Notes: generated by a model from the letters alone, not told the origin. A DNA stretch of 64,000 nt from Flavonifractor sp. An82 (GCF_002159265.1 NZ_NFHG01000001.1:496001-560000), one strand, 5' to 3'. Counted from the stretch's first letter, positions 44,070 through 52,623 are shown. Numbers and translations: made by a program.

Positions 44070-44753
44070 ATGATAGAAATTGATACATTAATTTCCAAGT
44101 TGAAAGCACTATACAATGTCAAAGAAACCATTCGGTTCAATCTTCCCGTATACGAAGAATTTCACAATGATCTCCAGCATTTTATATATGAGAATCATTT
44201 TGAAATGACACCAGAATGGCAAAAAATCTCCGAAAATCTTGTATACAAATCTTCTCAGTATATGACGCGATCCGAAGCAGATGAAATTTTGATTCAACTT
44301 GATTCTCTGAAACGAAGAATTCTGTCAAGGCAAAACGAAGGGTTTTGGTCCTACCTTCATCCCCTGATTTATAAGGTTTCAGGAGACAAATTCAACCAAG
44401 GGTTTTATGCAGATGCGGTTGAGTCTGCAATGAAGGAAGTCAATTCCCGAATAAAACGAATTTATAGGCGTTATCGAGGGGAAGAAAAGGATGGGCAGGA
44501 TTTGATGCGAAAAACATTTTCTCCGTCAAATCCATTTCTTATTTTTGAAGGCTTGGACACTGAGAGTGGGAAAAATGTGCAGGAAGGATATATGCAGATT
44601 TTTGCTGGTGCGATTCAAGGGATACGAAATCCTAAAGCCCATGAAAATACATATATTTCACGGGAAGATGCAATAAAACGACTCATCCTTGCGAGTTTGC
44701 TGATGGAAAAAGTTGATGAAGCAATTCGTTACACGCGGTTGTCAGAGGATTGA
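44070..44753 (+). CDS. TIGR02391 (Hypoth_Ymh) family protein with HEPN-like RX4H motif
   Basis: A 227-residue helical protein. The C-terminal half matches the TIGR02391/Ymh family: FWSYLHPLIYKVSGDKFNQGFYADAVESAMKEVNSRIKR, QEGYMQIFAGAIQGIRNPKAHEN and RLILASLLMEKVDEA. Residues 186-191 read RNPKAH, fitting the RX4-6H catalytic signature of HEPN ribonucleases. It follows mod by 21 bases and is AT-rich. A ribonuclease effector that acts when restriction fails is an attractive inference; a structural HEPN role is equally consistent. The ATG at 44070 is chosen over the GTG at 44058 on spacing. Confidence 0.8.
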   Translation: MIEIDTLISKLKALYNVKETIRFNLPVYEEFHNDLQHFIYENHFEMTPEWQKISENLVYKSSQYMTRSEADEILIQLDSLKRRILSRQNEGFWSYLHPLIYKVSGDKFNQGFYADAVESAMKEVNSRIKRIYRRYRGEEKDGQDLMRKTFSPSNPFLIFEGLDTESGKNVQEGYMQIFAGAIQGIRNPKAHENTYISREDAIKRLILASLLMEKVDEAIRYTRLSED

Positions 44754-44846
44754 AATTTCTGAAGATTCAATATGCATTTACAGATAAAATGATGGCTATT
44801 TCCCCTGACATGTGCTATTGTGTCGTGCTATAAGGAGGCGAGACAC

Positions 44847-45149
44847 ATGAATGAAACTTTGCGATTGCTGTATGACAGATTCTACACCCCTCTGCCTATG
44901 GTGGAATCAGAACAGGAAGTGGAAAACTGCCACCGGCAGCTCATTGAGCGATTGGACAAGCCGGAGCGGAAGTTGGTGCTGCGGATCATCGACGCCCAGA
45001 ATCTGATGATAGAACAACGCTCCGTGGATAGCTTCATCTGCGGTTTTCGTCTGGCGTGGGAAATGGCAAACGAACTGAATCATTATGAAGCGAACAGGCA
45101 TCCATTGTCAGCTGAAGAAGCTGAGACGGATGCCTGTTCTATGCTATAG
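44847..45149 (+). CDS. DUF6809-like small protein
   Basis: A 100-residue acidic helical protein (MNETLRLLYDRFYTPLPMVESEQEVENCHRQLIERL, DSFICGFRLAWEMANELNHYE) resembling DUF6809 proteins common on Clostridia mobile elements; function unknown. It has a good AAGGAGG eight bases before the ATG. A CTGACA/CTATAA pair 17 bases apart just upstream may be its own promoter. It converges with the next gene, and the two stop codons overlap by six bases. Confidence 0.7.
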   Translation: MNETLRLLYDRFYTPLPMVESEQEVENCHRQLIERLDKPERKLVLRIIDAQNLMIEQRSVDSFICGFRLAWEMANELNHYEANRHPLSAEEAETDACSML

Positions 45150-46700
45150 AATGAAATTTCCGGGTATAGGTGAGGCATTATGGAATAGATCAATGACCGT
45201 ATCCTCAAACTGCTTCTCATGAAATACCAACCGCCACTCTACCTGTTCCACAGGCTCAAAATGCAGCGAAGAACAGACTGCGTGAAGTTTTCCATGTTTA
45301 TCCGGCCCGTAAAGGATTGCTGTAGGACCGTCCGCACCGCCGATAATCCCCATGACCACAGTGCACGAGGTAGCTACAGGCTGATCGGGGGAGGAAGGAG
45401 CCTGCCTGGGCCGGTCGCCATCGTCACAGTCCACAATGGTCAAAACACCGTCTGGTAGTTCCGGGGTGACAGTATAGCTCATGGCCACATAGTGGCTGGG
45501 GTGCTCCAGCCCAGTGTCCGGCATACGGCTCCAGTCCATAGCCTGGGCTTCATATTCCTGCACGGTCAGGATATGCTCCGTGCCGCCATGGGAAAAGACA
45601 GCGGTATCCCCCGGACATCTTACCTGAAAATGTGGGCCAGGGATAGAGACTGGGTCCTGGATGATTGTCAGGGAAAGGCTGCGAATCTCCGGCTTGCGCT
45701 TGGTCGCCCAGGGATAGGCGGAGCGCCAGAGCATCCACCCGAAATTTGGGTCCAGGCCATAGTGTTCCACAGCCAGTCTGGCCTCGTCTCCCACGGAATA
45801 CTCCGGGGGCAGACAGGGGTTGTAGGCGGTTCCACAGCCATTGTCTGGGTTTAGATCTTTCCCGTTCAGGTGCAGGATGGCGTGAAAATCCAGATTCATC
45901 GGGCTGTCCAAATCGATCTGCATTCGTTGTTCCTGGGTGAATTCTCGGAGAGATTCGGTTTCTGGGTACAGATCCCACTTTTCCATGAACGCTCGGATAT
46001 AAGAAGGCGCTACCTGCATACAGAAATCTACGACCAGCCCTTTGCCGCACAGGTAGATGGAAGGAATGAGCCAATGACGGCCCGCCCAGTCAAATTCCTT
46101 ATGGATGGCCACCTCTTTTCCGGCTCTTCCGCGGCCGGAATGACCCCAGAAGTTTCCGTCATAGAATACCTTCCACTGCGGAGGTTGCTGAGGTGCATCC
46201 GGATTCAGATCCAGGTCATAGAATTCCTCTGTATATTTGATTTTGCTATAATCAAATGTGTTCTGTAGTTCATGGAGATACTGCCACGGCTCCTCTAAGG
46301 GAGAGAGGCCGGTCTGACGGGAAATCTGTGCGAGCACAGTTTTCTGCTCCTCTGTGGGCGGATTATCCGCCAGAAACGCCTGAAACTGTTCGAAATTCCA
46401 TTGCCACGACTGTTCCAGTGCCGCACTATCGCCACAGGCAAGCAGCAGACGCAGGAAATCAGGAAAATTTCGCGCCAGAGGGTGGACATAGTCGGGCGCA
46501 ATATTCATGGGGCTGACGGCAAACACCATCTCGCCAAAGCCGCGAATAAAGCAAAAGTGAATCCCATCCGCTCCAGCCCAGCCAATGACTTTGGCCCCCT
46601 TGGGGGTGCAAAAATAGGTCTCGTCCCCGGTACTCCGTTCCAGCCCCAGAGGAGCCAAATCGATGCCATACTTTAAGAATTTCAGATAGGTAAGTTTCAT
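45144..46700 (-). CDS. Large protein of unknown function ending with an IIGGADGPTAI motif
   Basis: A 518-residue soluble protein, rich in Trp, Tyr and Pro. No confident family. The N-terminal part (GWAGADGIHFCFIRGFGEMVFAVSPMN, DFLRLLLACGDSAALEQ) resembles SMI1/SUKH-like proteins weakly. Near residue 452 is MGIIGGADGPTAILYG, a motif familiar from the sodium-translocating decarboxylase beta subunit and from many unassigned gut Firmicute proteins. The expected membrane helices of that subunit are absent, so the motif seems to have been borrowed or is a distinct small domain. It lies 30 bases after another unknown gene, probably in one operon with the sigma-like factor. Confidence 0.6.
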   Translation of the reverse strand: MKLTYLKFLKYGIDLAPLGLERSTGDETYFCTPKGAKVIGWAGADGIHFCFIRGFGEMVFAVSPMNIAPDYVHPLARNFPDFLRLLLACGDSAALEQSWQWNFEQFQAFLADNPPTEEQKTVLAQISRQTGLSPLEEPWQYLHELQNTFDYSKIKYTEEFYDLDLNPDAPQQPPQWKVFYDGNFWGHSGRGRAGKEVAIHKEFDWAGRHWLIPSIYLCGKGLVVDFCMQVAPSYIRAFMEKWDLYPETESLREFTQEQRMQIDLDSPMNLDFHAILHLNGKDLNPDNGCGTAYNPCLPPEYSVGDEARLAVEHYGLDPNFGWMLWRSAYPWATKRKPEIRSLSLTIIQDPVSIPGPHFQVRCPGDTAVFSHGGTEHILTVQEYEAQAMDWSRMPDTGLEHPSHYVAMSYTVTPELPDGVLTIVDCDDGDRPRQAPSSPDQPVATSCTVVMGIIGGADGPTAILYGPDKHGKLHAVCSSLHFEPVEQVEWRLVFHEKQFEDTVIDLFHNASPIPGNFIL

Positions 46701-46730
46701 TGGAATCTCCTCCCGGTAAGTAGGGTTTCG

Positions 46731-47072
46731 TCAAATGCCGTCCAGTTCGCTGCCGTAATGCTCCGACCAAAAGCCGTTGTCCAACGCAATGGTAAAGAAC
46801 GGCGTCATTTTGTTATAGATCTCGGTATCGGTGGGCTTGGGTAAGCCCAATAAAAAAGAAGTAAATTCCGGCGTTACCGTACCTTCAATGATTTTTCCGT
46901 ATTGCCAGGTGCTTTCTTTGAATGTTCCAAACGGAAGTGCCATGGTGATCTCCTCTGTTTCCTCCGTCCAACAGTGGATTTCAAAAGTGGAGGCAGTTTT
47001 CAGCTTTTCCGCCATGATCTCCTTCCAGCACTGATTGGTGGGCTCATTATAATCAAAAGCAACATACTCCAT
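46731..47072 (-). CDS. Small acidic protein of unknown function
   Basis: A 113-residue protein (MEYVAFDYNEPTNQCWKEIMAEK, FEIHCWTEETEEITMALPFG, EFTSFLLGLPKPTDTEIYNKMTPFF). No family is recognised; size and composition are like immunity-type or cargo proteins, which is only an impression. The ATG at 47072 has GAGGAG nine bases upstream. An upstream in-frame start exists but codes for sequence without protein character. It sits between the sigma-like gene and the IIGGADGPTAI protein on the same strand. Confidence 0.6.
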   Translation of the reverse strand: MEYVAFDYNEPTNQCWKEIMAEKLKTASTFEIHCWTEETEEITMALPFGTFKESTWQYGKIIEGTVTPEFTSFLLGLPKPTDTEIYNKMTPFFTIALDNGFWSEHYGSELDGI

Positions 47073-47158
47073 AGAGAAATCTCCTCGTAAAATGAAGCAA
47101 AAAGTACCGGCATGCAGGAAGAAACGAGTGATGTACTCTGGTGTACAGACCGGTTGCG

Positions 47159-48121
47159 TTACGGCCCATTTGTCTCCCACGCTTCATGTAGGACACAATA
47201 CACATCTGATAATACCGCAGTTTTGCACAAAAAGCCATGAACCAGCTTCTGTTCATCCATCCATGTGGCCTGAGGTGAACTGTACGCTTTTACCTCGCAG
47301 GCCTCCCGGCGTGCAGCTTGAATCGCTTTCTGGATGGAGAGCCACTGACCGTAAGTGCCGCCGTTCAACTGTTTTCTAAGTTTCCGGATGGCGCTCTTAT
47401 ACGCCTTCTCCGCCCCGCTGGGGCCGTTGTAGTTCAGCCGAATGGCCAGTTCCTGAAAGGTCATGCCCTGCTCATTGGGCTGGCCGATCCCCAGATAACA
47501 GCGCACCAAGTTCAACTCTCTGGGCTTGAGCACCTCCTCCATACGCTGGAGAAGCAGCGTCCGGCGCATGAAACGGTCATAGGCCCTGGCGGGATCACCG
47601 CCGAAACTAATATCGAAGACACGATCACCCAGTGGCTCGATCTGAAACACGGTGCGATATTCTTCCAGCAGACGCTTGGCCACTTTGACGGAGACTTCCA
47701 GCTTCTCTTGAATGGCGGTCAGAAGATCTGCTTCGGTGTCCTGCTCGTGTGTGGCATAGAGGAACGCTACCTGGCGCAGTTGGTAGTAACGGTCCAGCGG
47801 GAGCGACAGAGAAAAAGAACTTTGGGCGGCGCAGTCCTTCATGGCTGATTCAATGGCAGGCGTGGCGTAGGTCAGCAGCCTGGTTCCCATGGATGGCTCA
47901 AACCGCTGTGCCGCGTCCAGCAGTGCCAGCGCACCCTCCTGCTTGAGATCGTCCACCAGAAAATCCTGAGAAAATTGTTCGCAGTAGCTTGCGGCCAGCA
48001 TGGTCAGGTATCCCTCGTTCTGGGAAAGCAGAAGCGAAGCGGCCCCTGGATTGCCTGCCTGTATACGCCGGGCAAGCTCCTCGTTGCTGGGACAGGGCGC
48101 GTCACAGAGATACATGCTCAT
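47159..48121 (-). CDS. Sigma-70-like factor encoded on the mobile island
   Basis: A 320-residue protein with recognisable sigma region 2 (DLKQEGALALLDAAQRFEPSMGTRLLTYATPAIESAMKD) and region 4 (MTFQELAIRLNYNGPSGAEKAYKSAIRKLRK). An acidic N-terminus (SNEELARRIQAGNPGAASLLLSQNEGYL) matches other sigma factors. The start overlaps the DUF6076 gene stop as ATGA, so the two are coupled. It probably directs transcription of island genes; its promoter is unknown. Region 3 seems divergent (DRYYQLRQVAFLY...VAKRLLEEYRTVFQ). Confidence 0.78.
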   Translation of the reverse strand: MSMYLCDAPCPSNEELARRIQAGNPGAASLLLSQNEGYLTMLAASYCEQFSQDFLVDDLKQEGALALLDAAQRFEPSMGTRLLTYATPAIESAMKDCAAQSSFSLSLPLDRYYQLRQVAFLYATHEQDTEADLLTAIQEKLEVSVKVAKRLLEEYRTVFQIEPLGDRVFDISFGGDPARAYDRFMRRTLLLQRMEEVLKPRELNLVRCYLGIGQPNEQGMTFQELAIRLNYNGPSGAEKAYKSAIRKLRKQLNGGTYGQWLSIQKAIQAARREACEVKAYSSPQATWMDEQKLVHGFLCKTAVLSDVYCVLHEAWETNGP

Positions 48122-49242
48122 GGCTTGTCCTCCTGGGCAAGCCGCTGCCTGGCCTGGGCGTAGAGTGTCTCCTGTTCCATATCGTGGGCATAGTCTCCAG
48201 CGGCATAGTCGTTGTCCATAAGCGCCCGGTCCCGATAGGCCTCCGCGAGATACAGTGCTTCCCGCCGCAGCTCGTCGGAAATTTTTCCTCTCTGGTGATG
48301 CTTGCGGATGGTGTTGGTGCGGGTACTGAACAGACGGTAGACAGGGTGTTGCTTGTTCTGCTCCTTCTGGTGCATCATGGCTCCGTACTGGCGGCAGGTC
48401 AGGCGGCTGTCCTGGGGAGCTATGCCGCTGCAGTATTTAGGCTTGTGCCCGCTGCGGGTAAGAAAATACCTCTCACAGTTCTGACACACGCAGGGGGCGT
48501 GGCCATGATGCAGCCCGTTCATCAGGTCGAAGCAGTAGAACGACATGATCCTGTGAAAGCGGACGCGCTGGACAAACACCATCTTTTCTTCCTGGGTAGG
48601 GTTCCTGGCAAAGATGTACGTGGACTCCATGACTGGGGACACCGTAAATTTTTCAATATCCGGCAAGGGGAGGGCGTCCATCACATGCCAGAAGTCGTCG
48701 CTGGTGAAACAGTCGTGGGCGGCAATGGCAAAGAAGGTCTCGTTCCGCTCCTTGAGCCGGTAGAGATATCCCCGCTCAAAGTAGTCCGCCGCTACAACAA
48801 AATGATAGATCCCCAGGGGGATCGCAAAGGCGGCGGCCAGGTAGTGCAAGAAAAAATCCCGATACGGGGCCTCGGTCGACATCAGGGCATCCACCATGTT
48901 CTCGCGGCAATATTGATCCAGCACCTCCAGTTCTCCAGACTTGTCCAGAAAGCAGAAGGGCGGGTATGTCCACAGCACATCCAGCAGGGCGGACACATCT
49001 GAGCGCACCTGTGGGAGCAGACGGGCAAAGGTGTCCCGATCTGCGTTCAGGAGTGCTTCCGCCTCTTTGCTGATGGCACCGCCGTAATGGATCAGGGCCT
49101 GAAGGGTTGCCTGATCCTGATTCATGATATTGGCCGCGAAATATCCGGCGGGATAGGCTTGCTCGTTCAGAAAAACTAAATCCTGCCACACGTCCAGTGT
49201 GAGGTACAGCAGGTTGTTGTTCTGCTTGATCCCCAGCGGCAT
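48118..49242 (-). CDS. DUF6076-like protein with zinc-finger segment
   Basis: A 374-residue protein. The C-terminal third carries a Cys-rich segment (CVCQNCERYFLTRSGHKPKYCSG...CRQYGA), a treble-clef-like zinc finger found in DUF6076 proteins of Clostridia elements, followed by a basic helical tail. Function unknown. Upstream it is divergent from the AAA-ATPase gene; downstream it is coupled to the sigma-like factor by a four-base overlap. GGAGG lies near the ATG at 49242. The pairing with a sigma factor suggests a regulatory partner. Confidence 0.7.
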   Translation of the reverse strand: MPLGIKQNNNLLYLTLDVWQDLVFLNEQAYPAGYFAANIMNQDQATLQALIHYGGAISKEAEALLNADRDTFARLLPQVRSDVSALLDVLWTYPPFCFLDKSGELEVLDQYCRENMVDALMSTEAPYRDFFLHYLAAAFAIPLGIYHFVVAADYFERGYLYRLKERNETFFAIAAHDCFTSDDFWHVMDALPLPDIEKFTVSPVMESTYIFARNPTQEEKMVFVQRVRFHRIMSFYCFDLMNGLHHGHAPCVCQNCERYFLTRSGHKPKYCSGIAPQDSRLTCRQYGAMMHQKEQNKQHPVYRLFSTRTNTIRKHHQRGKISDELRREALYLAEAYRDRALMDNDYAAGDYAHDMEQETLYAQARQRLAQEDKP

Positions 49243-49346
49243 GTGTCCTCCTCCTGTCCTATATCTGTTTTAGCCCTGTCTTGTGATATTCTCATTTTAT
49301 CAAAACTCCCAGAATAATCAAGTGAAAGGAAAAATACCTTTCCCGG

Positions 49347-49373
49347 AAGCGCTCACTGATGTGGGCGCTTTTC
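49347..49373 (+). terminator. Attenuator-like hairpin before the AAA-ATPase gene
   Basis: AAGCGCTCAC (49347-49356) pairs with GTGGGCGCTT (49361-49370, one G-T pair) and is followed by TTC. It lies 27 bases upstream of the start codon. Confidence 0.5.
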
Positions 49374-49399
49374 ATATTCAGAACAAGGAGGAATTGACT

Positions 49400-50587
49400 A
49401 TGAGAAAAAACAACGCACCGCTCCGCACAGTGGATGGAGCAACCTTGATGAGCCAACCACTTCACTCGCCCAATTTTGTGGTGGACACCCTGCTTGCGCA
49501 GGGCCTGCACATCCTGGCAGGCTCCCCGAAAGTGGGCAAGTCCTGGCTCGCTCTGTGGCTGGCCGTGACAGTGGCCAAGGGAGAACCGGTGTGGAACATG
49601 ACCACCAGGCAGGGTACCACCCTCTATCTCTGTCTGGAGGACTCCGTCCTCCGCATCCAGAACCGGCTGTTTGAGATCACGGAGGACGCACCAAGCAGCG
49701 TCCACTTCTGTACCGAGTGCGCCCTCATCGGTCAGGGACTGGAGGAACAGATAGAAACATTCCTCACCGCCCACCCGGACACCGTGCTGGTCATCATCGA
49801 TACCCTGCAGATGGTCCGCCCAGTCCACGATGCCACCTACGCCAACGACTACCGGGATCTGTCTGTGCTCAAGCGGTTGGCGGACAAGCACGGCATCGCC
49901 ATCCTGCTCATCCACCATCTGCGGAAAGAAAAGGCGGAAGATGTGTTCCACCGGATCTCCGGGACCACTGCCATCAGCGGTGCAGTGGATTCCAGCTTCA
50001 CCCTGGTGGAAGAAAAGCGGGGCAGCGGCAGAGCCAGACTGACCTGTGTGGGCCGGGACATCGAATACCGGGAGCTGGAGCTTCGACGCAGCGAGGAAAA
50101 TGTGTGGGAGTTGGTTTCGGACAGCAGAGAAGAACCCGTGCTGCGTGAGGATCGGATCGTCGTTCTCATCTCCGCATTTATGAGCACCAGAACAGTATTT
50201 ATCGGCACTCCCACGGAGCTCTCCGAAAAGATCGACCCTGATAAGGCCGAAGGGGTAACGCCCAAAAAGATTTCAAGGCTGATCCTGCAAAGCGTTGAGG
50301 CCCTAAGGAAGAACGGAATTGCTGCAGTGATCCGCCGAAGCAACGGCAAGCGTGTAATCGAGCTGAATCGTGCCGATAGTGTCGATTTGGAGGGTGCCGG
50401 AGAAATCGTCCCTATCGACCCTACTGCTGTTGACCAACCGTCTGGAGAGGGCGCGGCGGGGGCTGTGGAGACGGATTCCTCCCTTTGGGGAGGGCAAGCA
50501 TCGCGCCCGGCTATACGCCGCGCACAGTTTCGGGGCGCTGCCCCGTACCCGGCCCCTGAGGGGGAGGAAGAGCAATGCAGAGAGTAA
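49400..50587 (+). CDS. RepA-like AAA ATPase (hexameric helicase type)
   Basis: A 395-residue ATPase of the RSF1010 RepA/AAA_25 type. Walker A is ILAGSPKVGKSWLAL, Walker B VLVIIDTLQMVRP, and a later LLIHHLRK sensor segment is present. The C-terminal 120 residues form a winged-helix-like and low-complexity tail. The ATG at 49400 follows AAGGAGG. It overlaps mobC by 13 bases. It is presumably the replicative or transfer helicase of the mobilizable element. Confidence 0.85.
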   Translation: MRKNNAPLRTVDGATLMSQPLHSPNFVVDTLLAQGLHILAGSPKVGKSWLALWLAVTVAKGEPVWNMTTRQGTTLYLCLEDSVLRIQNRLFEITEDAPSSVHFCTECALIGQGLEEQIETFLTAHPDTVLVIIDTLQMVRPVHDATYANDYRDLSVLKRLADKHGIAILLIHHLRKEKAEDVFHRISGTTAISGAVDSSFTLVEEKRGSGRARLTCVGRDIEYRELELRRSEENVWELVSDSREEPVLREDRIVVLISAFMSTRTVFIGTPTELSEKIDPDKAEGVTPKKISRLILQSVEALRKNGIAAVIRRSNGKRVIELNRADSVDLEGAGEIVPIDPTAVDQPSGEGAAGAVETDSSLWGGQASRPAIRRAQFRGAAPYPAPEGEEEQCRE

Positions 50588-50892
50588 AAAAGAGCGAGAT
50601 CATCACCCTGCGGGTGACGCCCCGTGTGAAAGAAGCTATCCGGGAACGAGCCAGGGCTGCTGGCCTGACAGTCACCGATTACCTGTGCTACAGCGGACTG
50701 GGAAAAGAGATCGTGCGGGTGGAAGGGTTAGAACAAGTGCTGTCTGAACTGAAAGCCCAGGGGCGAAATCTGAATCAGCTCACAACCCTGGCCAACATGG
50801 GGAGGGTAACAGTTCTGAAGGGTGACGCGCTGGCAGAAAACTACGGAAAAATTTATGAACAGCTCCGGGAGCTGCTGCGGGAGGTGACTTGA
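50575..50892 (+). CDS. mobC: MobC-type relaxosome accessory protein
   Basis: A 105-residue protein with an N-terminal ribbon-helix-helix-like segment (KKSEIITLRVTPRVKEAIRERARAAGLTVTDYLCYSGLG) and the MobC-typical GRNLNQLTTLANMG. MobC proteins help the relaxase melt and bind oriT. It starts inside the end of the ATPase gene and ends one base before the relaxase ATG, so the three are one transcript. Confidence 0.88.
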   Translation: MQRVKKSEIITLRVTPRVKEAIRERARAAGLTVTDYLCYSGLGKEIVRVEGLEQVLSELKAQGRNLNQLTTLANMGRVTVLKGDALAENYGKIYEQLRELLREVT

Positions 50893-50893
50893 G

Positions 50894-52204
50894 ATGGCAA
50901 CCTTCACCGCAATCAAAAATCGTGGCGGTGGCAGAGGTGCTCTGGGCGGTGTTCTGCGCTATGTCCAGCAGGAGGAGAAAGCCACATGGGAAGATCGTCG
51001 GCTGGTCTCCGGCTGGAACTGCACCGCCCAAAGTGTCTGCTCCGAAATGCAGCTCACCAAGGAGCGGTTCCATAAGACAGATGGCAGACAGTACTATCAT
51101 TTCGTGCAGTCCTTTGACAAGCAGGATGACCTGTCCCCACAGGAAGTTCACGCTATGGGGCTGGAACTGGCCCAGCGTGAGTTTTCAAACTTTGAGGTGT
51201 TGGTGGCCACCCATGTGGACACAGAGCATCTCCACAATCACCTGGTGGTGAACAGTGTGAGCTTTCAGGATGGTAAAAAGCTTCACCAGAGTGCCGCTGA
51301 CCTGCAAACCCACCGGATTGCCAATGATGAAATATGTGCTGCACATGGCTTGGAGATTCTTCCGCCGCCACAGAAACAGGTCAAGCAAAAGCGGATGAGC
51401 ACCAGGGAGTACCGCTCTGCCGTGAAAGGTGAAAGCTGGAAATTCCGCCTCATGAACACCATCGACCAGTGCATGCGGTACGCTGCCAGCAAGGAGGAAT
51501 TTATCTCCCTGATGGAGAGTGAGGGGTATCAGGTGCGCTGGACGGACAGCCGGAAGAACATCACCTACACCACGCCCACGGGAATGAAGTGCCGGGACGA
51601 CCGGCTCCACGAGGAAAAGTACACAAAGGAGGTCATGGAACATGAGTTCAGAATCCGGGCAGCGTTTGCCCATGGAGGAATTGAAGCGGAGGAACGCTCC
51701 GCAGAGTATGATACCGCAGAACTGTCCCAGCAAGGAGGAGTGGCAGGAGCTGCTCCATCGGCTGGACGAGCTGGAGCGGCACACAGCGGCACACACAGCC
51801 CTTCTGCGGGAGGCTTCCAGCCGGAGGGAACTGTACCCCACTCAGGAGCAGACGGAGGCGCTGGCGCGGGATGTGGCAGAGATACAGGCATTGCTGCGAC
51901 AGGCTGGGAAGAGGAAAGAGATTTCTATTTCTCCGCCCAGTCTGGGAACGGCAATGTCGGTCATGGTATGGCTGGCTCTGATTTTGCTGGGAACTATGGT
52001 GGGTACGGTGGTCTTGCAGGTGATCTGGTCCGGCTTGGCCGCTCTCTGGAGCGTGATCAAGCTGCTGATTCCATAAGGGATGCCACCACCATGCACCAGC
52101 ACACGGACCGAAAAACGCTCCGTCGGGAACGGCAAATAAAAATCGCCCTCGGTCATAAGGCGGACGATCACGAAGAAGAACCAACTTGGCAGCAGACCAT
52201 GTGA
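50894..52204 (+). CDS. mobA: MOBP-type relaxase (MobA/VirD2 family)
   Basis: A 436-residue relaxase. Tyr23 in LRYVQQEE is the candidate nicking residue; motif III HVDTEHLHNHLVVNSV near residue 107 holds the three metal-binding histidines, and HFVQSFDKQDDLSPQEVH is motif II. It should nick oriT and pilot the strand during conjugative mobilization by a helper. The C-terminal 140 residues are Gly/Ala/Ser-rich and low in complexity because a second gene (51642-52076) is encoded in another frame there. Confidence 0.9.
   Translation: MATFTAIKNRGGGRGALGGVLRYVQQEEKATWEDRRLVSGWNCTAQSVCSEMQLTKERFHKTDGRQYYHFVQSFDKQDDLSPQEVHAMGLELAQREFSNFEVLVATHVDTEHLHNHLVVNSVSFQDGKKLHQSAADLQTHRIANDEICAAHGLEILPPPQKQVKQKRMSTREYRSAVKGESWKFRLMNTIDQCMRYAASKEEFISLMESEGYQVRWTDSRKNITYTTPTGMKCRDDRLHEEKYTKEVMEHEFRIRAAFAHGGIEAEERSAEYDTAELSQQGGVAGAAPSAGRAGAAHSGTHSPSAGGFQPEGTVPHSGADGGAGAGCGRDTGIAATGWEEERDFYFSAQSGNGNVGHGMAGSDFAGNYGGYGGLAGDLVRLGRSLERDQAADSIRDATTMHQHTDRKTLRRERQIKIALGHKADDHEEEPTWQQTM
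51642..52076 (+). CDS. Membrane protein gene nested in the relaxase gene (MobB-like)
   Basis: A 144-residue protein in a different frame wholly inside mobA. It has its own AAAGGAGG nine bases before the ATG. The sequence is protein-like: a helical coiled region (EEWQELLHRLDELERHTAAHTALLREASSRRELYPTQEQTEALARDVAEIQALLRQAG) followed by one C-terminal membrane helix (AMSVMVWLALILLGTMVGTVVL) and a short amphipathic tail. The layout copies RSF1010, where mobB overlaps mobA and encodes a membrane protein aiding transfer. The name is given by analogy only. Confidence 0.78.
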   Translation: MSSESGQRLPMEELKRRNAPQSMIPQNCPSKEEWQELLHRLDELERHTAAHTALLREASSRRELYPTQEQTEALARDVAEIQALLRQAGKRKEISISPPSLGTAMSVMVWLALILLGTMVGTVVLQVIWSGLAALWSVIKLLIP

Positions 52205-52253
52205 CGGTCTGCTATTTTTATTGTCCGGATCATGTCCGGAGGAAAGGAGTTCT

Positions 52254-52538
52254 ATGAGAACAGAATACGAGGAATACCGGGATACTGGAATGCTGGGCGG
52301 GTACGATCCCGGCGGAGCAATACTGCGGGAAACGGAAAGCGGAGAGGTACTGACCAGTTTTCGTGACACCTGCTACCAGCACCAGGGCGATCACAACATC
52401 AATCAAAGGGAGATGCTCATTGGAGGGAAGGTCTTTCATGTGACCTCCGTGTTCCCGATTGAGGCCACAGCGACACCCACAGACAGACTGCTCTCGCTCA
52501 TTGACGCAGACCTAAAGAAGGAAGCCCACAGCGCGTAA
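52254..52538 (+). CDS. TnpW-family transposon-encoded protein
   Basis: A 94-residue protein resembling TnpW of Tn4451-type elements: IGGKVFHVTSVFPIEATATPTDRLLSLIDADLKKE. Role unknown; it usually lies next to the large serine recombinase, as here. GGAAAGGAG is eight bases before the ATG. Confidence 0.72.
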   Translation: MRTEYEEYRDTGMLGGYDPGGAILRETESGEVLTSFRDTCYQHQGDHNINQREMLIGGKVFHVTSVFPIEATATPTDRLLSLIDADLKKEAHSA

Positions 52539-52623
52539 GGTTTCCGTGGACTTGTGCAGGCCGGTGGGGTATACTGTCCGTACCCCATACCGGCTTGCCC
52601 CAGTAAAAGGAGGTTACAGATAT

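Noticed and set aside
49292-49951. 219-codon minus-strand frame opposite the AAA-ATPase gene
   Set aside because: Shadow of the ATPase reading frame; no initiation signals.
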